A DNA stretch of 64,000 nucleotides from Streptomyces sp. 846.5 (GCF_004365705.1 NZ_SOBN01000001.1:5318001-5382000), one strand, 5' to 3'. Counted from the first letter of the stretch, positions 38,041 to 47,515 are shown. Program-made: numbers and translations. The notes: generated from the letters alone by a model not told the origin.

Positions 38041-38526
38041 ATGGCCAAGACAAAAGAACCCGGACGCAAGATCATCGCGCAGAACAAGAAGGCGCGGCAC
38101 GACTACCACATCCTGGACGAGATCGAGTGCGGCCTGGTGCTGACCGGCACCGAGGTCAAGTCGCTGCGCGCGGGACGCGCCTCACTGGTGGACGGCTTCG
38201 CCGAGATCACCAGCGGCGAGGCCTGGCTGCACAACGTCCACATCATGGAGTACGCGCAGGGCACCTGGACGAACCACGCCGCCCGGCGCAAGCGCAAGCT
38301 GCTCATGCACAAGGAGGAGATCAACAAGCTCGACGCCAAGCTGCGCGAGTCGGGCTTCACCCTGGTCCCGCTGTCGCTGTACTTCAAGGACGGCCGGGCC
38401 AAGCTGATGCTGGCGCTGGCCCAGGGCAAGAAGCTGCACGACAAGCGGCAGACGCTGCGGGAGAAGCAGGACCGCCGCGAGACCGACCGGGCCCTGTCGG
38501 CGGTGCGCCGCCGCGCGCAGGGCTGA
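38041..38526 (+). CDS. smpB: SsrA-binding protein SmpB
   Basis: 161-aa RNA-binding OB-fold protein that delivers tmRNA to stalled ribosomes. Family blocks: [48 protein letters not shown] and [24 protein letters not shown]. The basic C-terminal tail that enters the mRNA channel is present. ATG 38041 was chosen by homology; an in-frame ATG at 38029 would add MAPI. The tmRNA gene follows 115 nt downstream on the same strand. Confidence 0.95.
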   Translation: MAKTKEPGRKIIAQNKKARHDYHILDEIECGLVLTGTEVKSLRAGRASLVDGFAEITSGEAWLHNVHIMEYAQGTWTNHAARRKRKLLMHKEEINKLDAKLRESGFTLVPLSLYFKDGRAKLMLALAQGKKLHDKRQTLREKQDRRETDRALSAVRRRAQG

Positions 38527-38546
38527 CCCGGCGTAATGAGCTGGAC

Positions 38547-38565
38547 CGTCCCCCTGGCGGGGACG
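38547..38565 (+). terminator. short hairpin between smpB and ssrA
   Basis: A 7-bp stem (38547-38553 with 38559-38565) with a 5-nt loop comes 20 nt after smpB. It is weak but plausible as the smpB terminator. Confidence 0.4.
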
Positions 38566-38641
38566 TAGGATGACAGAGTTGCGCAGGACCCCCCAGGTCC
38601 ACGCGGAACGGCAGGCAATTGACAAATGAATAGCACCCCAT

Positions 38642-39011
38642 GGGGGTGATCGGTTTCGACTGGGGATGTCGATCCAGGGGAAGCGAGCCGAGGAACGCGG
38701 CAATGATCTCGTAAACCATATGTCGCAAACTATAATCGCCAACTCCAAGCGCGATTCCTTCACCCTCGCCGCCTGAGCGAGTAACTGAAGGTGTCAGACC
38801 GGGCGTGTTCCCGTCCCGGACCCTGGCATAATCTAGGGAACTCCACCGTCGCATCCGGTCACGGGATACGGCGGGAAATCAAACAGTGACTGAGCCTGTC
38901 GGCGGCTTGTCCGCGTGACTGCCGGGGCCGAGAAAAGCACAGCGGACTGCGCTCGGAGAAGCCCTGGTTTTGCACCACAGGACGCGGGTTCGATTCCCGC
39001 CACCTCCACCA
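38642..39011 (+). ncRNA. ssrA: transfer-messenger RNA (tmRNA)
   Basis: The 5' end GGGGGTGATCGGTTTCGAC and the 3' end with a T-loop (ggttcgattcc) and encoded CCA form the tRNA-like domain; the acceptor arm pairs GGGGGTG with CACCTCC. The tag reading frame runs from GCC at 38738 to TGA at 38774-38776 and encodes ANSKRDSFTLAA, with the hydrophobic LAA degron end recognised by proteases. It is directly downstream of smpB, its protein partner. Total length is 370 nt, which is normal. The resume codon was inferred from the preceding ATAATC context. Confidence 0.95.
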
Positions 39012-39159
39012 ACCACCCCATGCGTCATGAGCCGCCCGTCCTGAAGACGAGGCGGCTTTCGGCGTTCCGGGCCCGAGAGTTCTGGAACTCAGGAATTGGA
39101 GCACGGCCATCGAAAAGCTGACCGCCCGTTCGCTCAACCGCGCCCTGCTGGCCCGGCAG

Positions 39160-40215
39160 ATGCTGCTGGCCCGGGAGCGGCGCGGGGTGCTGGAGAGCGT
39201 TCGGTTCCTGGCCGGAATGCAGTCGCAGGTGCCGGTGGCGCCCTATGTCGGGCTGTGGACCCGGCTGCTCGGCTTCGACCCCGAGGAGGTGTCCGCGCTG
39301 ATGACGGAGCGGGCCCTGGTCCGGGTCTCGGCGATGCGCGGCACCGTGCACCTGCTCGACGCCGAGGACGCGCTCGCCTGGCGGCCGCTCTGCCAGGTCG
39401 TCAACGACCGTGGCCCGTACGGGAAGAACATCTACCGCAAGGCGCTGTCCGGGATCGACCCGGTGCGGTTCAAGCAGACCGCGAGCGAGCTGCTGGCGCG
39501 GGAGCCGATGACGAACGCCGCCCTGGGGGCCGCGCTGGCCGAGGTCTTCCCGGGCCACGACCCCGGGACCCTGGCCTGGGCGATCCGCGACGGCCTGGCC
39601 CTGGTGCAGGTGCCGCCGCGCGGGCTGTGGGGCAAGAGCGGCCAGACCACCTCCACCACCCTGGAGCACTGGCTCGGCCGACCGCTCGACCCGGACCCCG
39701 ACCCGGACGCCATGGTGCTCCGCTATCTCGCCGCCTTCGGCCCGGCCGGCGTCCTGGACGCCCAGGCCTGGTCGGGGCTGACCCGGCTGGTGGAGGTCTT
39801 CGAGCGGCTGCGCCCGCAGCTGCGGACCTTCCAGGACGCGCTGACCGGCCGCGAACTGTTCGACCTCCCCGACGCGCCCCGCCCGGACCCGGACACCCCG
39901 GCGCCGCCGCGCTTCCTGCCCGAGTACGACAACGTCGTCCTCGGCCTCGCCGACCGCACCCGGATCGCCGCCAGGGAGGCGGAGCTCGGCCTGCGCAACG
40001 GCAACGGCTACCGGGCCGCCTTCCTGGTGGACGGCACGGTGCGCGGGCACTGGTCGCTGAGCTTCACCAAGCAGGGGCCGGATCTCACCGTCAGCGCCTT
40101 CACCAGGCTCACCGCGGCCGAGCGTGAGGCGGTGGAGGAGGAGGCCGGAGGGCTGATGCGGTTCCACCGCCCCGGCCTGACCGGATCGACGACGCGCTTC
40201 CCCGACCCGGGGTGA
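39160..40215 (+). CDS. winged-helix DNA-binding domain protein (AlkZ/YcaQ-like, HTH_42)
   Basis: At least 351 aa of the winged-helix family related to DNA glycosylase AlkZ/YcaQ. Visible blocks: FLAGMQSQVPVAPYVGLWTR, RALVRVSAMRGTVHLL, LPEYDNVVLGLADRTRI and FLVDGTVRGHW. The QxQ motif (GMQSQ) is kept. The first ATG is 39160, but the frame upstream encodes family-like EKLTARSLNRALLARQ with no ATG, GTG or TTG. The true start may be ACG 39103 or ATC 39109, both near a Shine-Dalgarno. Role: DNA repair or DNA binding, not proven. Confidence 0.75.
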   Translation: MLLARERRGVLESVRFLAGMQSQVPVAPYVGLWTRLLGFDPEEVSALMTERALVRVSAMRGTVHLLDAEDALAWRPLCQVVNDRGPYGKNIYRKALSGIDPVRFKQTASELLAREPMTNAALGAALAEVFPGHDPGTLAWAIRDGLALVQVPPRGLWGKSGQTTSTTLEHWLGRPLDPDPDPDAMVLRYLAAFGPAGVLDAQAWSGLTRLVEVFERLRPQLRTFQDALTGRELFDLPDAPRPDPDTPAPPRFLPEYDNVVLGLADRTRIAAREAELGLRNGNGYRAAFLVDGTVRGHWSLSFTKQGPDLTVSAFTRLTAAEREAVEEEAGGLMRFHRPGLTGSTTRFPDPG

Positions 40216-40309
40216 GAACCCGCAGGAGGGGGCGGATGACGTAGGATCGTCCGTCTCCCTTTGCGCATCAAGGGGCGAGCGCCGCACACCACGTACACAG
40301 GGGGCCTTC

Positions 40310-42631
40310 TTGACCGCGCCCAGCGACACCGCCGCTGCCGCCAACACCGCCGCGGAGACCCTGCGCGATCGCGAGATCGCCGTCGAGCAGCAGCACTTGG
40401 ACCGGGTCTACCGCCGACTGGAGGAGAAGCTGGCGGAGGCCGAGTTCATCCTCAGCGACGCCAGCCGCAAGGGCTTCGTCGGCACCCCGGGCGCCCTGGC
40501 CGAACGCGACGCCCAGGTCTACACGGCCGGACGGCACCTCCAGCGGCTGAACAACGAGTTCGAGGACTTCCTCTTCGGGCGCATCGACCTGCAGCAGCCG
40601 GACGGTCCGGAGGAGGACGGCTTCCCCTCGCAGACCCCGCTCGACCCGGCCGACCCGGCCGTCGCCGAGACCCTGCACATCGGCAGGCTCGGGGTGCTGG
40701 ACACCGAGTACGGGCCGCTGGTCATCGACTGGCGCGCGCCCGCCGCCGCGCCCTTCTACCGGTCCACCCCGCTGCAGCCCGGACGGGTGGTCAGGCGCCG
40801 GGTGATCCGCTCCCGCGGCCGCCGGGTGCTCGGCGTCGAGGACGACCTGCTGCGCCCCGACCTGGAGCCGGTGCTGGACGGCGAGCCGCTGGCCGTGGTC
40901 GGCGACGGCGCGCTGATGGCCACCCTGGGCCGGGCCCGCAGCCACACCATGCGGGACATCGTCTCCAGCATCCAGCAGGAGCAGGACATCGTGATCCGGG
41001 CCCAGGCGGCCGGGGCCACCCTGGTCACCGGCGGCCCGGGCACCGGCAAGACCGCTGTCGCCCTGCACCGCGCCGCCTTCCTGCTCTACCAGGACCGCCG
41101 CCGCTACGCCGGCGGCATCCTCGTGGTCAGCCCCACCCCGCTGCTGGTGTCCTACACCGAGGGCGTGCTGCCGGCGCTGGGCGAGGAGGGCCAGGTCGCG
41201 ATCCGGGCCGTCGGCAGCCTGGTCGACGGCGTCGAGGCGGACAGCTACGACAGCCCCGAGACGGCCAGGATCAAGGGCTCCTCGCGCATGGTCGCGCTGA
41301 TGCGCCGTGCCTCCCGGGCCGCGCTGGACGGCTGCGGTACCCCCGGAGACTCCGGAATCCCCGCCGAGCTGCGGGTCAGCGCCCTGGGCGAGGTGCTGCG
41401 GATGGACGCCAACGCGCTGCGCAACCTGCGCCGCACCGTCCTGGGCAACGGGTCGACCCCGATCAACCTGCTCCGCCCCCGGGCCCGCCGGCTGCTGCTG
41501 GACGCCCTCTGGTCCCTGCTGCTGCGTACCCGCCCCCGGACCGGGGACCGGGTCGACCGCGAGCAGCAGCAGCGCGAGCGGGAGACCTTCGACGACCATG
41601 TCGGCGACGACGACCGTTTCCTCGCGTTCCTGGACGCGTGGTGGCCCGCGCTGACCCCGCGCCGGGTGCTGGCCACCCTGCGTGACCCGCGCCAGCTGGC
41701 CCGGCAGGCGCGCGGCTCGCTCAGCCAGCAGGAGACCCGGCTGCTGGCCGGCTCCTGGCGGCACCTGGACGACGCCGGCCGCGGCAGCCTGACCGCGCAC
41801 GACGTCGCGCTGCTGGACGAGCTGGAGCTGCTGCTCGGCGAGCCGGCCAGGTCCCGGGTCCGCGAGGTGGACGCGGCCGACCTGCTGACCGGCCTGGACG
41901 AGGTCACCACCTTCGCCGACCGCACCCGCCGCGGCGAGCGGGAGCCGGTCGAGCGCAGCGAGTACGCCCACGTCATCGTGGACGAGGCGCAGGACCTGAC
42001 GCCGATGCAGTGGCGCATGATCGGCCGCCGGGCCCGCCAGGCCACCTGGACCATCGTCGGCGACCCGGCCCAGAGCTCCTGGATCGACCCCGCCGAGGCC
42101 CAGGCCGCGATGGACGAGACGCTGGGCTCCAAGCCGCGGCGGCGCTACACGCTCACCACCAACTACCGGAACCCGGCCGAGATCGCCGAGGTCGCCGCCC
42201 GGGTGCTGGCACAGGCGGCGCCGGGGACGGAGTCGCCGCGCGCGGTGCGCTCCACCGGCGTGCACCCGCGCTTCGTCTCGGTGGCCGCCGAGGTCGAGGT
42301 GGGCCGGGCGGCCCGGGCCGAGGTCGAGCGGCTGCTGGCCGAGGTGGACGGCACCGTCGGCATCGTGGTGCCGATGGACCGGCGCGGCGAGGCGGCCGGC
42401 TGGATCGCCGGGCTCGGCGAGCGCGCGGTCGCCCTGGGCAGCCTGGAGGCCAAGGGCCTGGAGTACGACGCCACGGTGGTCGCCGACCCGTCCGGGATCG
42501 CCGGCGAGTCCGACGCCGGGCTGCGGGTGCTCTACGTGGCGCTGACCCGGGCCACCCAGCGGCTCACCGTGCTGTCCGGACCGCTGGACCTGCCGGACGC
42601 CGCGGGTGTGCCGGCGCTGCTGCACGAGTAG
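40310..42631 (+). CDS. helD: HelD-like RNA polymerase recycling motor (UvrD/Rep-type ATPase)
   Basis: 773-aa SF1 helicase-like protein that in Gram-positives binds RNA polymerase and frees it from nucleic acid. An N-terminal coiled-coil arm (REIAVEQQHLDRVYRRLEEK) precedes the split ATPase: Walker A VTGGPGTGKTAVAL (about 240-253), HVIVDEAQDLTPMQW (motif II), TIVGDPAQSS (III), TLTTNYRNPAEI (IV) and LYVALTRATQRL (VI). TTG start with AGGGGG 5 nt ahead. The related HelR protects against rifampicin; I found no rifamycin-associated palindrome upstream, so this is better called HelD. A strong terminator follows. Confidence 0.87.
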   Translation: MTAPSDTAAAANTAAETLRDREIAVEQQHLDRVYRRLEEKLAEAEFILSDASRKGFVGTPGALAERDAQVYTAGRHLQRLNNEFEDFLFGRIDLQQPDGPEEDGFPSQTPLDPADPAVAETLHIGRLGVLDTEYGPLVIDWRAPAAAPFYRSTPLQPGRVVRRRVIRSRGRRVLGVEDDLLRPDLEPVLDGEPLAVVGDGALMATLGRARSHTMRDIVSSIQQEQDIVIRAQAAGATLVTGGPGTGKTAVALHRAAFLLYQDRRRYAGGILVVSPTPLLVSYTEGVLPALGEEGQVAIRAVGSLVDGVEADSYDSPETARIKGSSRMVALMRRASRAALDGCGTPGDSGIPAELRVSALGEVLRMDANALRNLRRTVLGNGSTPINLLRPRARRLLLDALWSLLLRTRPRTGDRVDREQQQRERETFDDHVGDDDRFLAFLDAWWPALTPRRVLATLRDPRQLARQARGSLSQQETRLLAGSWRHLDDAGRGSLTAHDVALLDELELLLGEPARSRVREVDAADLLTGLDEVTTFADRTRRGEREPVERSEYAHVIVDEAQDLTPMQWRMIGRRARQATWTIVGDPAQSSWIDPAEAQAAMDETLGSKPRRRYTLTTNYRNPAEIAEVAARVLAQAAPGTESPRAVRSTGVHPRFVSVAAEVEVGRAARAEVERLLAEVDGTVGIVVPMDRRGEAAGWIAGLGERAVALGSLEAKGLEYDATVVADPSGIAGESDAGLRVLYVALTRATQRLTVLSGPLDLPDAAGVPALLHE

Positions 42632-42944
42632 TTCTGGGAACGTCGAAGGGCCTCCCAACTCACGGTTGGGAGGCCCTTTCTGACGGTCAGTACGACACCG
42701 ACCCGCCATGCTCGCCTCGCGGCAAGTGGTCGCTCGAAGCGACTAAGGTTGGGCCCGGGGGCTTGGATCGAGCCGGTGTCGCACACCCAGACTAACAAAG
42801 CCTCCCGGAAACGCATTCCCTTCCCGCCAGAAACCTGGGTGCCTCCACTGTGTGGAACAACATTTCCAGTTACGCGGCAGTAGGTGCGACGATCAGACCA
42901 CAACGGTAAGTCTGATGAGTGCGCGTACGAGAGAAGGAACGTCG
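42632..42944. other. intergenic region between helD and malic enzyme genes
   Basis: 313 nt. Holds the terminator at 42647-42677 and a possible -10 TAAGGT at 42744-42749 for the malic enzyme gene, leaving a leader of nearly 190 nt. No further gene seen. Confidence 0.45.
42647..42677 (+). terminator. intrinsic terminator of helD
   Basis: A perfect 13-bp stem (42647-42659 with 42665-42677) has a 5-nt loop and is followed by TTTCT, the best canonical terminator of the window. Confidence 0.9.
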
Positions 42945-44396
42945 ATGGCGACCGTGCCCAGTGTGTCGAACTCGATCACGGTGCGGATGGAGGTCCCGGC
43001 CCGCGGAAACGCTGTGAGCCAGGTCACCACCCTTGTGGAGTCCTGCGGCGGGACCGTCACCGGCCTCGACGTCACCGCGTCGGGCCTGGAGGCGCTGCGG
43101 ATCGACGTGACCATTGCCGCGGCCTCGGTCGCGCACGCTGAGGAGATCGTCGACAAGCTCCGCACCATCGACGGCATCAGCATCGGCAAGGTCTCCGACC
43201 GCACCTTCCTGATGCACCTCGGCGGCAAGATCGAGATGTCGTCCAAGGTCCCGATCCGCAACCGTGACGACCTGAGCATGATCTACACCCCGGGCGTGGC
43301 CCGGGTCTGCATGGCCATCGCCGAGAACCCCGACGACGCCCGCCGGCTCACCATCAAGCGCAACAGCGTCGCCGTGGTCACCGACGGCTCCGCGGTGCTG
43401 GGCCTCGGCAACATCGGCCCCAAGGCCGCGCTGCCGGTGATGGAGGGCAAGGCGGCGCTGTTCAAGCGGTTCGCCGGCATCGACGCCTGGCCGCTCTGCC
43501 TGGACACCCAGGACGCCGACGAGATCGTCGCCATCGTCAAGGCCATCGCCCCCGGCTTCGCCGGCATCAACCTGGAGGACATCTCCGCGCCGCGCTGCTT
43601 CGAGATCGAGGCCCGGCTGCGCGAGGCCCTGGACATCCCGGTCTTCCACGACGACCAGCACGGCACCGCCATCGTGGTGCTCGCCGCGCTCACCAACGCG
43701 CTGCAGGTCGTCGGCAAGGCGATCGGCGACGTACGGGTCGTCATGTCCGGTGCGGGCGCGGCCGGTACGGCCATCCTGAAGCTGCTGCTGGACGCGGGCG
43801 TGCAGCACGCCACCGTCGCCGACGTCCACGGCGTGGTCCACGGCGGGCGCCAGGACCTCGACGACTCGCTGCGCTGGATCGCCGACAACACCAACCGCAG
43901 CGGGCGCACCGGCAGCCTGAAGGAGGCCGTCCGCGGCGCCGACGTGTTCATCGGCGTCTCCGCGCCCAACGTACTCGACGGCGACGACATCGCGGCCATG
44001 GCCGACAACGCCATCGTGTTCGCGCTGGCCAACCCGGACCCCGAGGTCGACCCGGCGGTGGCCCGGCAGACCGCCGCGGTGGTCGCCACCGGCCGCAGCG
44101 ACTTCCCCAACCAGATCAACAACGTGCTGGTCTTCCCGGGCGTCTTCCGCGGCCTGCTGGACGCCCAGAGCCGCACCGTCAACAGCGAGATGATGATCGC
44201 CGCGGCGCTCGCCCTGGCGGCCACCGTCAGCGCCGAGGAGCTCAACGCCAACTACATTGTCCCCAGCGTGTTCCACCCGGACGTGGCCAAGACCGTCGCG
44301 GCCGCCGTCCGTGACGCGGCACACGCGGCCGGGACGGCGCAGGCGCCGTCCAACCCGATCGGGGAGACCGGGTCGTTCCCGGCCGTGCAGCTCTGA
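42945..44396 (+). CDS. NAD(P)-dependent malic enzyme with N-terminal ACT domain
   Basis: 483-aa enzyme that decarboxylates malate to pyruvate. Residues about 10-80 form an ACT domain (ITVRMEVPARGNAVSQVTT), expected to bind a small regulatory ligand. The malic domain has MIYTPGVARVC, the catalytic Lys region GNIGPKAALPVMEGKAAL, and the metal/substrate sites GINLEDISAPRCF and FHDDQHGTAIV. The dinucleotide fold is in VVMSGAGAAGTAILKLL, and QINNVLVFPGVFRG is near the end. ATG 42945 has GAAGGA upstream; ATG 42915 is an alternative. Cofactor choice is not clear from sequence. Confidence 0.93.
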   Translation: MATVPSVSNSITVRMEVPARGNAVSQVTTLVESCGGTVTGLDVTASGLEALRIDVTIAAASVAHAEEIVDKLRTIDGISIGKVSDRTFLMHLGGKIEMSSKVPIRNRDDLSMIYTPGVARVCMAIAENPDDARRLTIKRNSVAVVTDGSAVLGLGNIGPKAALPVMEGKAALFKRFAGIDAWPLCLDTQDADEIVAIVKAIAPGFAGINLEDISAPRCFEIEARLREALDIPVFHDDQHGTAIVVLAALTNALQVVGKAIGDVRVVMSGAGAAGTAILKLLLDAGVQHATVADVHGVVHGGRQDLDDSLRWIADNTNRSGRTGSLKEAVRGADVFIGVSAPNVLDGDDIAAMADNAIVFALANPDPEVDPAVARQTAAVVATGRSDFPNQINNVLVFPGVFRGLLDAQSRTVNSEMMIAAALALAATVSAEELNANYIVPSVFHPDVAKTVAAAVRDAAHAAGTAQAPSNPIGETGSFPAVQL

Positions 44397-44741
44397 GGCT
44401 CCGAGGCGGGTCTGAGGCATTTGGGCCCATCTGGCCCGAGGGCGTACGGTAGGCCCTGCACCGGCGTGGCGCGCCCTGCTGACATGGCGCGCGACCCTAG
44501 AGTGTGCCGCGGGAGTCAACGAACCGTCACTGCGCGTGCTGCATGGCGCTGTTCGTGTGACCCCCGCTGAAGCCGGATTCGCTTTCCCGGCGGTGGTGGG
44601 GGCAGGATTCGTCCCAAGGCAAGAGATTTGCGCAGCCTGGGGCGTCCAGCGGAACCCCCATCGCCTGTCGGTACGGCAGTCGAGGCGGCGGTCCTCCGGG
44701 GCAGCCGAGGATCGCAACGCGACAGACCAAATGGAGTACAC
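44397..44741. other. leader/promoter region of the HU gene
   Basis: 345 nt with a -10-like TAGAGT at 44498-44503 and several inverted GC repeats, giving a predicted leader of about 230 nt. A 69-codon open frame (44536-44745) ends in an ATGA overlap with HU but lacks Shine-Dalgarno and typical coding features. Confidence 0.4.
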
Positions 44742-45023
44742 ATGAACCGCAGTGAGCTGGTGGCCGCCCTCTCCGAGCGCGCCGAGGTGACCCGCAAGGA
44801 CGCCGACGCCGTCCTGGCCGCGCTCGCCGAGGTCGTCGGCGACGTCGTCGCCAAGGGTGACGAGAAGGTCACCATCCCCGGCTTCCTGACCTTCGAGCGC
44901 ACCCACCGTGCCGCTCGCACCGCGCGCAACCCGCAGACCGGCGACCCCATCCAGATCGCCGCCGGCTACAGCGTCAAGGTCTCCGCGGGCTCCAAGCTCA
45001 AGGAAGCCGCCAAGGGCAAGTAA
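44742..45023 (+). CDS. hup: HU family nucleoid-associated DNA-binding protein
   Basis: 93-aa histone-like protein that bends and compacts DNA as a dimer. The N-terminal helices MNRSELVAALSERAEVTRKDADAV, the conserved VTIPGFLTFERTHRAARTARNPQTG beta-arm and the end KVSAGSKLKEA are canonical (each only summarised here). This is the short HU type (HupA-like), not the streptomycete HupS with a long lysine-rich tail. TGGAG precedes the ATG. A hairpin follows the gene. Confidence 0.95.
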   Translation: MNRSELVAALSERAEVTRKDADAVLAALAEVVGDVVAKGDEKVTIPGFLTFERTHRAARTARNPQTGDPIQIAAGYSVKVSAGSKLKEAAKGK

Positions 45024-45050
45024 GTCCCCCTGGGCAGCAGCAGTACCGCA

Positions 45051-45095
45051 GCGCCGGGTTCACCGACCCCCTCACGGGGCCGGGGGACCCGGCGC
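45051..45095. terminator. hairpin between HU and the convergent gene
   Basis: A 9-bp outer stem (45051-45059 with 45087-45095) holds additional inner cccc/gggg pairing. It serves convergent genes. Confidence 0.65.
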
Positions 45096-45120
45096 TGTGC
45101 GTTCGGCGCATTGGCGCGGG

Positions 45121-45885
45121 CTACCAGCGCACCCAGACCTTGAGCGGCCCGAGGGTGTCGAAGCCCTCGGCGAGGGCGGCGTCGAGGTTCTCGCCGTGCT
45201 CGTAGCCGACGACCGGCAGGCCCGGCCAGTGATGCGCGGCAGCGGCGGGCGCGCCCGCCCAGGCCTCGGCGAGGCCGCCGCCCTCGGCCGCGTCGACGGC
45301 CTCGGTGGCGAAGACGTTGGAGAGGCCGACCACACCCGTTACGGCGGCACTGCGGTTGGCCACGGCGCCCGCGATCACCTGTCCGTCGCCGTCCCGCGCC
45401 TGCAGCACGGCCACGTCCTGCTCGTCCAGCAACCCGGCCCGGAAGATCTCGCCGTACCCCTGCCCGCCGTCCCAGGCGGCCGCCCAGGCGGCCAGGCCCT
45501 CGGCGTCGCCGACCACGGACCACCCCGGGGCGGGCCGCGGCCGCTCCTCCGGCGCCCGGATGATCCACTGGGCCTCGAACAGCGGCGAGAATCCCGCCCC
45601 GGCCAGGTCCAGGCAGTCGAAGGAGTCCTTCACGGACGCAGTGGCCGGGGTCAGCTCGATCCGCCCCACCGCCTGCGCCCCGGTGGCCGCCGGGTCCAGC
45701 GTCACCACATCGGGATAGAGCGGGGGCGGGGTCCCGTCACTGCTCCACAGCCCCCCGGCGAACGTCCCACCCCCGGCCGCGCCCAGCTCCTGACAGTGCG
45801 TCCGACACACGGCCGCGCACCACTCCGCGTTGTTCCAGGCCGCTGCCCGTATCCAGGTACGGCGGTCGGTAGCTGTCCTGATCAC
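45121..45885 (-). CDS. hypothetical protein, possible GNAT-like acetyltransferase
   Basis: 254-aa cytosolic protein with GTG start. I do not recognise the family with certainty. The C-terminal half (VAVLQARDGDGQVIAGAVAN, then VVGLSNVFATE and GLPVVGYEHGENLDAALAEGF) has the layout of an acetyltransferase-type beta sheet and ends in KVWVRW. The N-terminal part (WNNAEWCAAVCRTHCQELG) has three Cys and could bind a substrate. No signal peptide or membrane segment is visible. It is convergent with HU and separated from murA by about 300 nt. Confidence 0.6.
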   Translation of the reverse strand: MIRTATDRRTWIRAAAWNNAEWCAAVCRTHCQELGAAGGGTFAGGLWSSDGTPPPLYPDVVTLDPAATGAQAVGRIELTPATASVKDSFDCLDLAGAGFSPLFEAQWIIRAPEERPRPAPGWSVVGDAEGLAAWAAAWDGGQGYGEIFRAGLLDEQDVAVLQARDGDGQVIAGAVANRSAAVTGVVGLSNVFATEAVDAAEGGGLAEAWAGAPAAAAHHWPGLPVVGYEHGENLDAALAEGFDTLGPLKVWVRW

Positions 45886-46183
45886 CCGTTCGAGTCAACC
45901 AGCGAGGCCCGCCGATGGCAAAGCATTATGTCCGCCTGCCGCGGCCCGCGGATTCGCCGCACGCCTGAAACGGCAACGTTGGGTGGGGCGCGTTGGCCAC
46001 CGTTTCCCGGGCTCGCGCCCGGACAGAAGCGGCTTCGCCGCGCGACAGGGGCCGGGGGCGGCCCGGGTCCGGCGCGGAGCGTGCGGCGGGGGCGTGCGGC
46101 TGGGGCTCGGCCGCCGACGTATCCCGCCGCTCGGCGGCGGCGTCCCGCCCCCGCCGAGCACGGACCGGACCGCCCCCGGAGGG

Positions 46184-47515
46184 CTACTCCGCTTCGCCCG
46201 GGAGTTCCACGTGGGCGCCCAGGGCGCGGAGCTTCTCCATGAAGTTCTCGTAGCCGCGGTTGATCAGGTCGATGCCGTGGACCTTCGAGGTGCCCTGCGC
46301 GGCGAGGGCCGCGATGAGGTAGGAGAAGCCGCCGCGGAGGTCGGGGATGACGAGTTCGCCGCCCTGGAGCTTGGAGGGGCCGGAGACGACCGCGGAGTGC
46401 AGGAAGTTGCGCTGGCCGAAGCGGCAGGGGGTGCTGCCCAGGCACTCGCGGTAGAGCTGGATGTGGGCGCCCATCTGGTTCAGTGCGGAGGTGAAGCCGA
46501 GCCGGGACTCGTACACCGTCTCGTGGACGATGGAGAGGCCGTCGGCCTGGGTGAGGGCCACCACCAGGGGCTGCTGCCAGTCGGTCTGGAAGCCGGGGTG
46601 GACGTCGGTCTCCAGGGCGATGGCGTTGAGCTCGCCGCCCGGGTGCCAGAAGCGGATGCCCTCGTCGTCCACCTCGAAGGCGCCGCCGACCTTCCGGAAG
46701 GTGTTGAGGAAGGTCATCATCTCCAGCTGGCGCGCGCCGTGGACGTAGATGTTGCCGCCGGTGGCCAGGGCCGCACAGGCCCAGGAGGCGGACTCCAGGC
46801 GGTCCGGCAGGGCCCGGTGGTTGTAACCGGTGAGCCGGTCCACGCCGGTTACCAGGATGGTGCGGTCGGTACCCATGGAGATGATCGCGCCCATCTTCTG
46901 CAGTACGCAGATGAGGTCGACGATCTCCGGCTCGATCGCGGCGTTGCGCAGCTCGGTGACGCCCTCCGCGAGCACCGCGGTGAGCAGCACCTGTTCGGTC
47001 GCGCCGACCGAGGGGTAGGGCAGCTCGATCTTGGTGCCGCGCAGCCGCTGCGGCGCGGTCAGCACGGTGCCCTGCGGGTGCTTCTCGATGACGGCGCCGA
47101 ACTGCCGCAGCACGTCGAAGTGGAAGTCGACCGGCCGGCCGCCGATGTCGCAGCCGCCGAGGCCGGGGATGAAGGCGTGGCCGAGCCGGTGCAGCAGCGG
47201 GCCGCAGAAGAGGATCGGGATGCGCGAGCTGCCGGCGTGCGCGTCGATGTCGGCGACGTTGGCGCTCTCGACGTGGGAGGGGTCCAGGATCAACTCACCC
47301 GGCAGGTCCCCCTCGTGGACCAGGACGCCGTGCAGCTCCAGCAGTCCCCGGACGACCTTGACGTCGCGGATGTCGGGGACGTTGCGGAGCCGACTGGGTT
47401 CGTGTCCGAGCAGTGCGGCCACCATGGCCTTCGGCACAAGGTTCTTCGCGCCGCGGACACGGATCTCGCCCTCGAGCGGGTTGCCGCCGTGGACAAGCAG
47501 GACATCGTCGGTCAT
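46184..47515 (-). CDS. murA: UDP-N-acetylglucosamine 1-carboxyvinyltransferase MurA
   Basis: 443-aa enzyme for the first committed step of peptidoglycan synthesis: enolpyruvyl transfer from PEP to UDP-GlcNAc. LVHGGNPLEGEIRVRGAKN at the start holds the catalytic Lys-Asn, and the active-site Cys is residue 122 in GGCDIGGRPVD. A Cys here predicts fosfomycin sensitivity, unlike the Asp of mycobacterial MurA. Other blocks: YPSVGATEQVLL and IPDLRGGFSYLIAALAA. The upstream open frame runs to 47611, but homology begins at the ATG at 47515. It is monocistronic, with its own divergent promoter region. Confidence 0.95.
   Translation of the reverse strand: MTDDVLLVHGGNPLEGEIRVRGAKNLVPKAMVAALLGHEPSRLRNVPDIRDVKVVRGLLELHGVLVHEGDLPGELILDPSHVESANVADIDAHAGSSRIPILFCGPLLHRLGHAFIPGLGGCDIGGRPVDFHFDVLRQFGAVIEKHPQGTVLTAPQRLRGTKIELPYPSVGATEQVLLTAVLAEGVTELRNAAIEPEIVDLICVLQKMGAIISMGTDRTILVTGVDRLTGYNHRALPDRLESASWACAALATGGNIYVHGARQLEMMTFLNTFRKVGGAFEVDDEGIRFWHPGGELNAIALETDVHPGFQTDWQQPLVVALTQADGLSIVHETVYESRLGFTSALNQMGAHIQLYRECLGSTPCRFGQRNFLHSAVVSGPSKLQGGELVIPDLRGGFSYLIAALAAQGTSKVHGIDLINRGYENFMEKLRALGAHVELPGEAE

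Noticed and set aside
40216-40309. Rifamycin-associated element upstream of helD, which would mark HelR
   Set aside because: No matching 19-bp palindrome was found in the short upstream gap.
44536-44745. 69-codon open frame ending in an ATGA overlap with HU
   Set aside because: No Shine-Dalgarno, no conserved features, and the overlap results from the HU ribosome-binding region reading atggag.
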